Assembly: GCF_003671765.1 (NCBI RefSeq)
Contig: NZ_QPIB01000001.1
Coordinates: 124,001 to 188,000, forward strand
Direction: 5' to 3'
DNA from: Xenophilus sp. E41
GTDB taxonomy: Bacteria > Pseudomonadota > Gammaproteobacteria > Burkholderiales > Burkholderiaceae_C
Length of the DNA: 64,000 nt
Position numbers and translations under genes: made by a program. Under the pieces are notes generated by a model. That model searched no databases. It saw nothing but the letters and a program-made list of their open reading frames with translations, and was not told the DNA's origin. Of the stretch, positions 27,548 through 34,808 are shown one piece after another. The first letter of the stretch is position 1. Each line of letters starts with the position of its first letter.

Positions 27548-28069
27548 ATGCTGATCGAGATCCTGACCCACACCCCGACCTGGGTTTTCGTCGTCTTCGG
27601 CCTGCTGGCCTGGCTGGGCGGCAAGCAGCTGGCCGCCGGCAGCGCGCACCTGAACCGCGTGATCGCGATGCCGCTGGCCATGGTCGGCTTCGCCGTCTAC
27701 GGCTTGGCGACCGCCTTCGGCCAGTCGCCCGCCGGCCTGAGCGCGCTGGCCGGCTGGGCCGCCGCTGCGGCCGTGGCGCTGGCCGTGGTCAGCCGCATCC
27801 CGCTGAACCCCGCCGTGCGCTACGACACCGCCGCGCGCCGCTTCTTCCAGCCCGGCAGCGCCGTGCCGCTGGCGCTCATGATGGGCATCTTCTTCACCAA
27901 GTACGTGGTCGGCGTGACGCTCGCCTTCCACCCCGAGTACGCGCACCAGACCGGCTTCGCCGTCGGCATCAGCGCGCTGTACGGTCTGTTCAGCGGCATC
28001 TTCGCCGGCCGCGCCCTGCGCCTGTGGAAGCTGGCCTTCCGCGGCCATGCCGCCACCGCCGCCGCCTGA
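27548..28069 (+). CDS. Five-helix membrane protein (resembles DUF6622)
   Basis: A 173-residue inner-membrane protein starting MLIEILTHTPTWVFVVFGLLAWLGGKQ, with about five hydrophobic segments and few charged residues between them. The HTPxWV start followed by a helix resembles proteins annotated DUF6622, from memory. It lacks catalytic motifs. Good Shine-Dalgarno AAGGAGCTTCCC precedes ATG 27548. It is followed after 32 bp by a 2TM protein and probably begins the operon that runs to 31381. Confidence 0.75.
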   Translation: MLIEILTHTPTWVFVVFGLLAWLGGKQLAAGSAHLNRVIAMPLAMVGFAVYGLATAFGQSPAGLSALAGWAAAAAVALAVVSRIPLNPAVRYDTAARRFFQPGSAVPLALMMGIFFTKYVVGVTLAFHPEYAHQTGFAVGISALYGLFSGIFAGRALRLWKLAFRGHAATAAA

Positions 28070-28101
28070 GCCCCACCACCCGATTACCGAGGAATCCCGC
28101 C

Positions 28102-28416
28102 ATGAACACCGCCGCCACCCCCCGCCTCTCGCCCGCCGACGAAGCCCGACTCGACCTCCTCGCCCAGCGCCGCGCCAAGGCCAAGCTGGGCTGGTACCTG
28201 CACGCCGCCGTCTACGTGGTGGTGAACCTCGGCCTCGTCGCGCTGTCGGTCGCCAACGGCCGCCACTGGGCCATCTTCCCGCTGCTGGGCTGGGGCCTGG
28301 GCCTGTTCTTCCACGGCATGGCCGTGTGGGTCTTCGCGCCGGGCAATCCGATGCTCGGCCGCATGGTGGCGCGCGAACGGGCCCGCTTGCGCACCGCCGG
28401 CACCGACCCGTGGTGA
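28102..28416 (+). CDS. 2TM domain protein
   Basis: A 104-residue protein with a helical, basic N-terminus and two membrane helices (YLHAAVYVVVNLGLVALSV and WAIFPLLGWGLGLFFHGMAVWVF), the 2TM-domain pattern. Such domains are often encoded next to, or fused to, LytS-type histidine kinases; here the kinase gene is two genes downstream. ATG 28102 follows GAGGAATCCCGCC. Confidence 0.82.
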   Translation: MNTAATPRLSPADEARLDLLAQRRAKAKLGWYLHAAVYVVVNLGLVALSVANGRHWAIFPLLGWGLGLFFHGMAVWVFAPGNPMLGRMVARERARLRTAGTDPW

Positions 28417-28494
28417 GCGGCCGGGTATCCACGCACGGATCGTCCGCTTTTTTGTGAAGAATCGACGGGCTGCAGGCACCACCACGACAACACC

Positions 28495-29448
28495 ATGCCC
28501 ACGCTCCTCGTCACCATCCTCAAGCTCGCCGTCGTCACGGTGCTGCTGTGCTCGCTGGCCGAGGCGATCGTGCTGTCGCTGCGGCGCGGCGTGAACGCCG
28601 CCGCCGGAGGCTACGACTGGAAGGCGGCCGGCATCTCGGTCTTCGACTTCCTGGTGCGCGAATACCCGCTGCGCTGGCTGCTGCCGCTGGGCTTCTGGCT
28701 GGGCTGGATGGACTGGCTCTACGCGCACCGCCTGTTCGACATCCGCATGGACCACTGGAGCGGCTGGGCCGCGGCCTTCCTCGCGCAGGAGTTCTGCTAC
28801 TACTGGTACCACCGCGCGGCGCACCGGGTGCGCTGGTTCTGGTGCACGCACTCGATCCACCACACGCCCAACCAGCTCAATCTGTCGGCCGCCTACCGCT
28901 TCGGCTGGACCGGCAAGCTCACCGGCACGCTGGGCTTCTTCCTGCTGCCGCCGCTGCTGGGCCTGCCGCCGCGGGTGGTGCTGGTGCTGTTCACGCTCAA
29001 CCTGCTCTACCAGTTCTGGATCCACGCGACCTGGATCCCGCGGCTCGGCCCGCTCGAATGGGTGCTCAACACCCCCTCGGCGCACCGCGTGCACCACGCG
29101 AGCAACCTGGCCTACCTCGACGGCAACTACGGCGGCGTGCTGATCGTCTTCGACCGCCTCTTCGGCACCTACATCCCCGAGCGCGCCGAGGAGCCGCCGC
29201 GCTACGGGCTGGTCCATCCCATCCGCGGCTACAACCTGCTGCAGATCGAGTTCGGCCAGTGGCAGGCGCTGTGGCGCGACCTGCGCGGCGCACGCTCGGT
29301 GGGCGAGGCGCTGGGCTACCTGTGGCGCCCGCCCGGCTGGCGGCCCGGCGGCGGCGACACGACCGAGGAACTGCGTGCCCGCGCAGCCGTGCCCGCCGCG
29401 GTGGACACGCCGCCCGCCACCGCCGCGCTGCCCCTGGCCACCCCATGA
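28495..29448 (+). CDS. Sterol desaturase/fatty acid hydroxylase superfamily protein
   Basis: A 317-residue integral-membrane diiron enzyme candidate. The histidine boxes are in place: HRAAHRVRWFWCTHSIHH (HxxxH and HxxHH, residues ~107-124) and HRVHHASN (HxxHH, ~200). Several hydrophobic helices flank them. The family hydroxylates or desaturates lipids or sterol-like compounds, with the active site facing the cytoplasm. It overlaps the kinase gene by 4 bp, which is an unusual direct coupling of a lipid-modifying enzyme to a sensor kinase. Confidence 0.88.
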   Translation: MPTLLVTILKLAVVTVLLCSLAEAIVLSLRRGVNAAAGGYDWKAAGISVFDFLVREYPLRWLLPLGFWLGWMDWLYAHRLFDIRMDHWSGWAAAFLAQEFCYYWYHRAAHRVRWFWCTHSIHHTPNQLNLSAAYRFGWTGKLTGTLGFFLLPPLLGLPPRVVLVLFTLNLLYQFWIHATWIPRLGPLEWVLNTPSAHRVHHASNLAYLDGNYGGVLIVFDRLFGTYIPERAEEPPRYGLVHPIRGYNLLQIEFGQWQALWRDLRGARSVGEALGYLWRPPGWRPGGGDTTEELRARAAVPAAVDTPPATAALPLATP

Positions 29449-30524
29449 GTCCCCTGTGGCGCGACGCCGCCCGCCACTGGCTGCAGGTGCTGGCGCTGTG
29501 CAGCGTGGTGGCGGTGTTCACCACGCTGCTGTGGCCCAACCGCACCTACGTCTCGCAGCTGGTGTATTCGGTGTGCATCGGCAGCCTGTGCTGGGCCACC
29601 ATGGAGTTCGGCCGCTACCTCATCCCCGCGAAGTACTGCCACGTCGACCCGGAAGGCGGCCGCGGCTGGCCGCAGGGCTGGCGCGGGCTGGTGCTCACGG
29701 CGGTCGGGATCGCCGTCGGCTTCTATGTCGGCGACTGGCTGGCCTTCCAGCTCATCGGCCCGGCCTCGCCCGGGCGCACCGCCAGTTCGCGCGACAGCGC
29801 CGCCAGCCTCTACGTCACCATCGCCGCCGGCGCGATCGGGGCCTACTACTTCCACAGCCGCGGCAAGGCGGCGGCGCTGGCGGCCGAGATCGCGAAAGCC
29901 GAGCGCGACGCCAGCGAGGCCAAGCTCAAGCTGCTGGAGACGCAGCTGGAGCCGCACATGCTGTTCAACACGCTGGCCAACCTGCGCGTGCTCATCACGC
30001 TCGACCCACCGCGCGCCGTGGCCATGCTCGACCGCCTCAACGGCTACCTGCGCGCCACGCTGGCCGGCTCGCGCGCCACGCAGCATCCGCTGGCGCAGGA
30101 GTTCGCACGCCTGGCCGACTACCTGGAACTGATGGCCGTACGCATGGGCGATCGCCTGCACTTCACGCTCGACCTGCCGGACGGCCTGCGCGAGGTGCCC
30201 GTGCCGCCGCTGCTGCTGCAGCCGCTGGTGGAGAACGCCATCCGCCACGGGCTGGAGCCCAAGGTGGACGGCGGCGAAATCCGCGTGAGCGCCCGCCGTG
30301 CCTCGGCGGCCGACGGCGCGCGGCTGGTGCTCGAGGTGGCCGACACCGGCGTCGGCCTGCCGCCCGATGCAGTCGCTCCCGCCGCTGCGCGCGAGGACGG
30401 CGGCGGATTCGGCGTGCAGCAGGTGCGCGAACGGCTGCACACGCTGTACGGGGAGCGGGCCACTATGGAATTGATAGCTGCTCCCGCCGGCGGGACGCGG
30501 GCTACCGTCACTTTTCCCTTGTAA
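29445..30524 (+). CDS. LytS/YehU-type sensor histidine kinase
   Basis: A 359-residue kinase with about four N-terminal membrane helices (residues ~10-135) and no large sensor domain. The phospho-acceptor box is LEPHMLFNTLANL; the ATPase region has PLVENAIRHGL (N box) and DTGVGLPP (G1). The last ~18 residues are encoded by a dispersed repeat, which overwrites the usual C-terminal end of the HATPase fold (APAGGTRATVTFPL still fits the terminal strand). The cognate regulator starts 8 bp after the stop. The signal may be membrane lipid state, given the adjacent hydroxylase; this is inference. Confidence 0.88.
   Translation: MSPLWRDAARHWLQVLALCSVVAVFTTLLWPNRTYVSQLVYSVCIGSLCWATMEFGRYLIPAKYCHVDPEGGRGWPQGWRGLVLTAVGIAVGFYVGDWLAFQLIGPASPGRTASSRDSAASLYVTIAAGAIGAYYFHSRGKAAALAAEIAKAERDASEAKLKLLETQLEPHMLFNTLANLRVLITLDPPRAVAMLDRLNGYLRATLAGSRATQHPLAQEFARLADYLELMAVRMGDRLHFTLDLPDGLREVPVPPLLLQPLVENAIRHGLEPKVDGGEIRVSARRASAADGARLVLEVADTGVGLPPDAVAPAAAREDGGGFGVQQVRERLHTLYGERATMELIAAPAGGTRATVTFPL
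30461..30518 (+). repeat. Dispersed repeat, copy 6, inside the kinase 3' end
   Basis: CACTATGGAATTGATAGCTG, CTCCCGCCGGCGGGACGCGG, then a T-rich ACTTTTCC. Same core as the intergenic copies, but translated here as part of the histidine kinase. Confidence 0.7.
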
Positions 30525-30532
30525 GTTCTGCC

Positions 30533-31381
30533 ATGCCCACCGCCCTCATCGCCGAAGACGAACCCCTGCTGGCCCAGGCCCTGAAGGCCGAGCTCGCCCA
30601 AGCCTGGCCCGCGCTGCAGGTCGTCGCCACCGTGGGCGACGGCGCCAGCGCCGCCCGCGAGGCCCTGGCGCGCCGGCCCGACGTGCTCTTCTTCGACATC
30701 CGCATGCCGGGCCAGGACGGCCTCGCCGCCGCCGCCGAAGTGGCCGACCGCTGGCCGCACGACGACGCGCCGATGCCGCAGCTGGTCTTCGTCACCGCCT
30801 ACGACGAGTACGCTGTCCGCGCCTTCGACGCCCAGGCGCTCGACTACGTGCTCAAGCCCGTGCAGCCCGAGCGCCTGCGCCGTACGGTGGCGCGCCTGCA
30901 GCAGGCCCTGGTGGCCGACCAGGCGGCGCCCGCCGGCAACGCCGCGACCTCGGACGCCCTGGAACACACGCTCGCCCAATGGCGCCAGCTGCTGGCCGCC
31001 GCGGGCGGGGCGCTGCCGGCGGCCGGCCTGCCCGCGCTGGCCGGCGCAGCACCCCTGAAGTTCATCACCGCCAGCGACGCCGTGGGCACCGTGCGCATGG
31101 TGCCGATCGACGAGGTCATCTACTTCGAGGCGGCGGACAAGTACATCCGCGTGCTCACCGCCACGCAGGAGCACCTCATCCGCACGCCGCTGAAGCAGCT
31201 GCTGCCCCAGCTCGACCCGCAGGTGTTCTGGCAGGTGCACCGCGCGGTGGTGGTGCGCGCCAGTGCGATCGATCGGGTGCAGCGCGACGAGGCCGGCAAG
31301 CTGCATCTGAGCCTGCGCGGACGGGCGGGCGAGGACATCGTCGTAAGCCGGCTCTATGCGCACCTCTTCAAGGCGATGTGA
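30533..31381 (+). CDS. LytTR family response regulator
   Basis: A 282-residue regulator: receiver domain 1-~125 with acidic pocket EDE (residues 8-10), phospho-acceptor Asp in LFFDIRMPGQDG, and Lys in DYVLKPVQPERL; a ~45-residue Ala-rich linker; then a LytTR DNA-binding domain from ~175 (VPIDEVIYFEAADKYIRVLT, QVFWQVHRAVVVRASAID). LytTR regulators bind direct repeats, and a fitting pair lies at 27432-27461 upstream of the same operon. A strong minus-strand terminator, perhaps bidirectional, follows the stop. Confidence 0.92.
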   Translation: MPTALIAEDEPLLAQALKAELAQAWPALQVVATVGDGASAAREALARRPDVLFFDIRMPGQDGLAAAAEVADRWPHDDAPMPQLVFVTAYDEYAVRAFDAQALDYVLKPVQPERLRRTVARLQQALVADQAAPAGNAATSDALEHTLAQWRQLLAAAGGALPAAGLPALAGAAPLKFITASDAVGTVRMVPIDEVIYFEAADKYIRVLTATQEHLIRTPLKQLLPQLDPQVFWQVHRAVVVRASAIDRVQRDEAGKLHLSLRGRAGEDIVVSRLYAHLFKAM

Positions 31382-31387
31382 GGCGGC

Positions 31388-31426
31388 AAAAAAAGAAGGC
31401 CGTCCCCGCTTGCGCGGGGACGGCCT
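31388..31426 (-). terminator. Intrinsic terminator for the 31535-31858 gene
   Basis: Stem AGGCCGTCCCCGC/GCGGGGACGGCCT (13 bp, 4-nt loop), and on the minus strand it is followed by TTCTTTTTTT. It terminates minus-strand transcription from the secreted-protein gene and may also stop the LytTR operon from the other side. Confidence 0.85.
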
Positions 31427-31534
31427 GTTCAGCCCGGAAGTCGGCGAGAGCCTTGGAATCCCTCGCCCTGGCGCGCCAGTCGGTGGTCGACCCTCGTTGC
31501 TCGTGAGTGAGGCGCGCCTGGCTCGGGCTCAACC

Positions 31535-31858
31535 TTAACGCCAGTGGTGGTGATGGCGGTAGTAGCCGGGGCCGGGGCGGTAGTAGCCGCGCGGGCCGTA
31601 GTAGGGACGGGGACCGTAGTACACCGGAGCGGGCGGCGCGTAGTACACCGGGGCCGGGCGGTAGTACACCGGGGGCGGCGGCGCCACGTACACCGGGGCC
31701 GGCGCGTAATAACCGGGGTTGCCCACGCCGACCGCGACGCCCGGGGCGCTGATGCCGACCGACCAGCCCACCTGTGCGCTCGCCGTACCGGCGGCGAACA
31801 AGGCACCGGCCGCCACGGCACCGGCTGCGGCCCACTTGAACAATGTCGAACGTGTCAT
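31535..31858 (-). CDS. Secreted Pro/Tyr/Gly-rich repeat protein
   Basis: A 107-residue protein with a clean Sec signal peptide (MTRSTLFKW, hydrophobic core, cleavage after ASA at ~26). The mature part has a short VGWSVGISAPGVAVGVG stretch and then many PVYY/PxYYxP units, ending with a His run (YRHHHHWR) that could bind metal. Similar small envelope proteins are common in Burkholderiales and have no known role. GGAGAACCAAC precedes ATG 31858. It has its own strong terminator, so it is monocistronic and likely abundant. Confidence 0.82.
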   Translation of the reverse strand: MTRSTLFKWAAAGAVAAGALFAAGTASAQVGWSVGISAPGVAVGVGNPGYYAPAPVYVAPPPPVYYRPAPVYYAPPAPVYYGPRPYYGPRGYYRPGPGYYRHHHHWR

Positions 31859-32090
31859 GTTGGTTCTCCTTGAACAGAGGCGGCTCGGGTGGGGCACCTG
31901 CCCCAGAACGATCTGCCCATGTGCGTATTGAACGCGTCAGTTGTAAATCAGGATCACGCGGCTTGGTGAAGATCGTTACCAAAAGTGAAGCGCGCCACCC
32001 GTTTGCGTGAAATTCTGCGCCGGCCCAGCCACTTGCGCCAGCCCGCCTGCGCCCCAGGTGAGAGTAGGCACCGACCCATAGAATTCCCCA

Positions 32091-33962
32091 ATGACCTCCC
32101 CGAACGCCAAAACCGGCGGTAACAAAGAACATCCCGATTCGGCCACGCCGGCCGCACCGAGCAACTTCCTGCGCCACGTCATCGAGCACGACATCGCCGA
32201 AGGCACCTACGCCACCCGCCGCTGGGGCGGCTCGCCCGGCGACGGCCCGCACCACCTGGCCGGCATGCCCGACCCGGCGAAGATCCGCACCCGCTTCCCG
32301 CCCGAGCCCAACGGGTACCTGCACATCGGCCACGCCAAGAGCATCTGGCTGAACTTCGAGCTGGCCAAGGAATACGGCGGCGTGTGCCACCTGCGCTTCG
32401 ACGACACCAACCCCGAGAAGGAAGAGCAGGAGTACGTCGATTCGATCCGCGAAGCCATCGCCTGGCTGGGCTACGAGACCCTGCTGGCCGACGACCCCAC
32501 GCACCGCGGCGTGATGCGCGAGCACGAATACTTCGCCAGCAACTACTTCGACTTCATGTACCGCGCGGCCGAGTACCTCGTGACCGCTGGCCACGCGTAT
32601 GTCGACGAACAGAGCCCCGAGGAAATGCGCGCCAACCGCGGCGACTTCGGCAAGCCCGGCACCGACAGCCCGTACCGCAGCCGCACGCCCGCAGAGAACC
32701 TCGCTCGCCTGCGGCAGATGAAGAACGGCGAGCTGCCCGACGGCGCCGCCGTGCTGCGCGCCAAGATCGACATGGCGAGCCCCAACATCAACCTGCGCGA
32801 CCCCACGCTGTACCGCATCCGCCGCGCCACGCACCACAACACCGGCGACCGGTGGTGCATCTACCCCATGTACACCTTCGCGCACCCCATCGAGGACGCG
32901 CTGGAGCAGATCACGCACTCGATCTGCACGCTGGAGTTCGAGGACCAGCGGCCGTTTTACGACTGGCTGATGGATCGTTTGTGCGAAGGCGGTTTGCTCG
33001 TCGCCCCGCCGCCGCACCAGTACGAGTTCGCGCGCCTCAACGTCACCCACGTCATCACCAGCAAGCGCAAGCTGCGCCAGCTGGTCGAGGAAGGCCACGT
33101 CGACGGCTGGGACGACCCCCGCATGCCCACCCTGGCGGGCCTGCGCCGCCGCGGCTACACGCCCGAGGCGCTGAAACTGTTCTGCGAGCGCAGCGGCACC
33201 ACCAAGACCGGCGGTGCCTGGACCGAATACGCGGCGCTGGAAGCGGCGCTGCGCGACACGCTGGACCCGGTCGCGCCGCGGGCGATGGCGGTGCTGGACC
33301 CGCTGGCGCTGGAGATCACGAACTGGGACGCCACCATGGGCGCCGGCCACCTGGAGCCATGCCACGCCCCGGTGAACCCGCACGACGAATCCGCCGGCCA
33401 GCGCCACTTCAGCTTCGGCAAGACGCTGTGGATCGAACGCGAGGACTTTCAGGCCGTGCCCGAGAAGGGCTATCGCCGGCTTTACCCGCCGCACACGAAT
33501 GCCAGCAACCAGGCCATCGATGGCAACAAGGTGCGGCTGAAGTACGGTTACGTCGTGCAGTGCACGGGCTTCGAGCAGGACGCCGACGGCAAGGTTACCA
33601 AGGTCTTCGCCGAAGTGCTGCCCGAGACGAAGAGCGGCACGCCCGGCGCCGACAGTGTGAAGGTCAAGGGCGTGATCGGCTGGGTCGGCGCACACGATGC
33701 GGTTTCGGCGGAGTTCAGGCTGTACGAGCGGCTGTTTGCGGCAGAGCAGCCAGGGGCAGCGGAGAACGTGACCGAGGAGTTGAATTCGGGCAGTCTGCAC
33801 GTCGTGTCGGGCTATACAGAGCCGGGCCTGGGCGGTGCCAAGGCTGGCGCGAGCTACCAGTTCGAGCGCCTGGGGTACTTTGTGGTGGACACGAGATCGG
33901 ACCGGAGCGGCCACTTGGTGTTCAACCGAACGAGCGGATTGAAGGACAGTTGGGGCAAGTAG
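32091..33962 (+). CDS. glnS: Glutaminyl-tRNA synthetase
   Basis: Class Ib aminoacyl-tRNA synthetase that charges tRNA-Gln; cytoplasmic. The 623-residue product has the HIGH motif in EPNGYLHIGHAKS (near residue 75), the GlnRS-typical RFDDTNPEKEEQEYVDSI, the KMSKS-equivalent VITSKRKLRQ, and C-terminal anticodon-binding barrels. An extra ~45-residue N-terminal leader precedes the catalytic core compared with E. coli. ATG 32091 lies 12 bp after a CATAGAAT stretch. The divergent 232-bp gap to the secreted-protein gene should hold both promoters. Confidence 0.97.
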   Translation: MTSPNAKTGGNKEHPDSATPAAPSNFLRHVIEHDIAEGTYATRRWGGSPGDGPHHLAGMPDPAKIRTRFPPEPNGYLHIGHAKSIWLNFELAKEYGGVCHLRFDDTNPEKEEQEYVDSIREAIAWLGYETLLADDPTHRGVMREHEYFASNYFDFMYRAAEYLVTAGHAYVDEQSPEEMRANRGDFGKPGTDSPYRSRTPAENLARLRQMKNGELPDGAAVLRAKIDMASPNINLRDPTLYRIRRATHHNTGDRWCIYPMYTFAHPIEDALEQITHSICTLEFEDQRPFYDWLMDRLCEGGLLVAPPPHQYEFARLNVTHVITSKRKLRQLVEEGHVDGWDDPRMPTLAGLRRRGYTPEALKLFCERSGTTKTGGAWTEYAALEAALRDTLDPVAPRAMAVLDPLALEITNWDATMGAGHLEPCHAPVNPHDESAGQRHFSFGKTLWIEREDFQAVPEKGYRRLYPPHTNASNQAIDGNKVRLKYGYVVQCTGFEQDADGKVTKVFAEVLPETKSGTPGADSVKVKGVIGWVGAHDAVSAEFRLYERLFAAEQPGAAENVTEELNSGSLHVVSGYTEPGLGGAKAGASYQFERLGYFVVDTRSDRSGHLVFNRTSGLKDSWGK

Positions 33963-34033
33963 GGCTGCGGCTACGCCCCGAGGGATGCTCTTTGCGATGT
34001 GCCCGGCCGACTCCCAGCACTAAACTCGCTCGT

Positions 34034-34324
34034 ATGCGTCCTTCCGCAGCCGTCCATCAACACCGCGACGCGATCTATCGCGCCGCAAGCCGCTTTCGCG
34101 CCGCCAATCCGCGCGTGTTCGGTTCGGTCTTGCACGGCAATGACGGCGAGGACAGCGACCTCGATCTGCTGGTGGACGCGCTGCCCGGTGCCACGTTGTT
34201 CGATCTGGGCGGCCTGCAGGACGAACTGGAGCAGTTGCTCGGTGTGCGCGTCGACGTGGTGACCCCGCGCGACCTGCCTGCGCGCTTTCGCGATGTGGTG
34301 TTGGCCGAGGCGCGTCAGGTGTGA
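34034..34324 (+). CDS. mntA: MntA-type nucleotidyltransferase antitoxin
   Basis: A 96-residue minimal nucleotidyltransferase with the full signature GSVLHGNDGEDSDLDLLVD (G30-S31 and catalytic D42-x-D44), followed by LDELEQLLGVRVDVVTP. In characterised HEPN-MNT (type VII) toxin-antitoxin pairs, MntA adds AMP to a Tyr of the HEPN toxin and silences it. The stop overlaps the HEPN gene start by 4 bp. Here the nucleotidyltransferase precedes the toxin. Confidence 0.9.
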   Translation: MRPSAAVHQHRDAIYRAASRFRAANPRVFGSVLHGNDGEDSDLDLLVDALPGATLFDLGGLQDELEQLLGVRVDVVTPRDLPARFRDVVLAEARQV

Positions 34325-34671
34325 ACGACCCGCGGCTGTCGGACTACCTCGAGCACATGCGGCAGGCTGCCGCAGACGCTTGCGCGTTTGTTGATGGCAT
34401 GGAACAGACTGCTTTTCAGCAGGACAGGCGAACGCAGCAGGCGGTGGTCATGAGCCTCATCGTGCTGGGCGAGGCCGCGACCAAGGTGATGGAGCGCCAT
34501 CCGGCGTTCGCCGAAGCGCACGGCGAGATTCCCTGGCGGAACATGCGCGGCATGCGCAACCGCATTGCGCACGGCTACTTCGACATCGATCTCGATGTGG
34601 TGTGGGAGACGGTGCAAACCGCGCTGCCCGTGCTGCGGGCGCACCTCGCGGATTTGACGCCCAGCGACTGA
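34321..34671 (+). CDS. hepT: HepT-like HEPN ribonuclease toxin (DUF86)
   Basis: A 116-residue all-helical HEPN protein. The RNase motif R79-N-x3-H84 is followed by G-Y86 (RNRIAHGYF), the HxY form whose Tyr is the AMPylation target in known MntA/HepT pairs. LGEAATKV at ~49-56 is a second conserved DUF86 element. GTG 34321 overlaps mntA (GTGA). Activity would be mRNA or tRNA cleavage kept in check by MntA. A dispersed repeat follows 11 bp after the stop. Confidence 0.92.
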   Translation: MNDPRLSDYLEHMRQAAADACAFVDGMEQTAFQQDRRTQQAVVMSLIVLGEAATKVMERHPAFAEAHGEIPWRNMRGMRNRIAHGYFDIDLDVVWETVQTALPVLRAHLADLTPSD

Positions 34672-34682
34672 TGCACTCCCAC

Positions 34683-34746
34683 TTGCTATCAGATATGTAG
34701 CGCCCGGCGTCCGACTGGCGGGTGTTTCCAGCCCATTTGGCCCCAA
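34683..34746 (+). repeat. Dispersed intergenic repeat, copy 7 (degenerate)
   Basis: TTGCTATCAGATATGTAGCG, CCCGGCGTCC...GGCGGGTG, then TTTCCAGCCCATTTGGCCCC. The core has drifted, but order and spacing are those of the family. It separates hepT from the tannase gene. Confidence 0.65.
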
Positions 34747-34808
34747 AGCGCCAATGCTCCTATAGTCGTTTCGCGCTTCGCGCCAACGACAACGACCAGG
34801 AGACTTTT

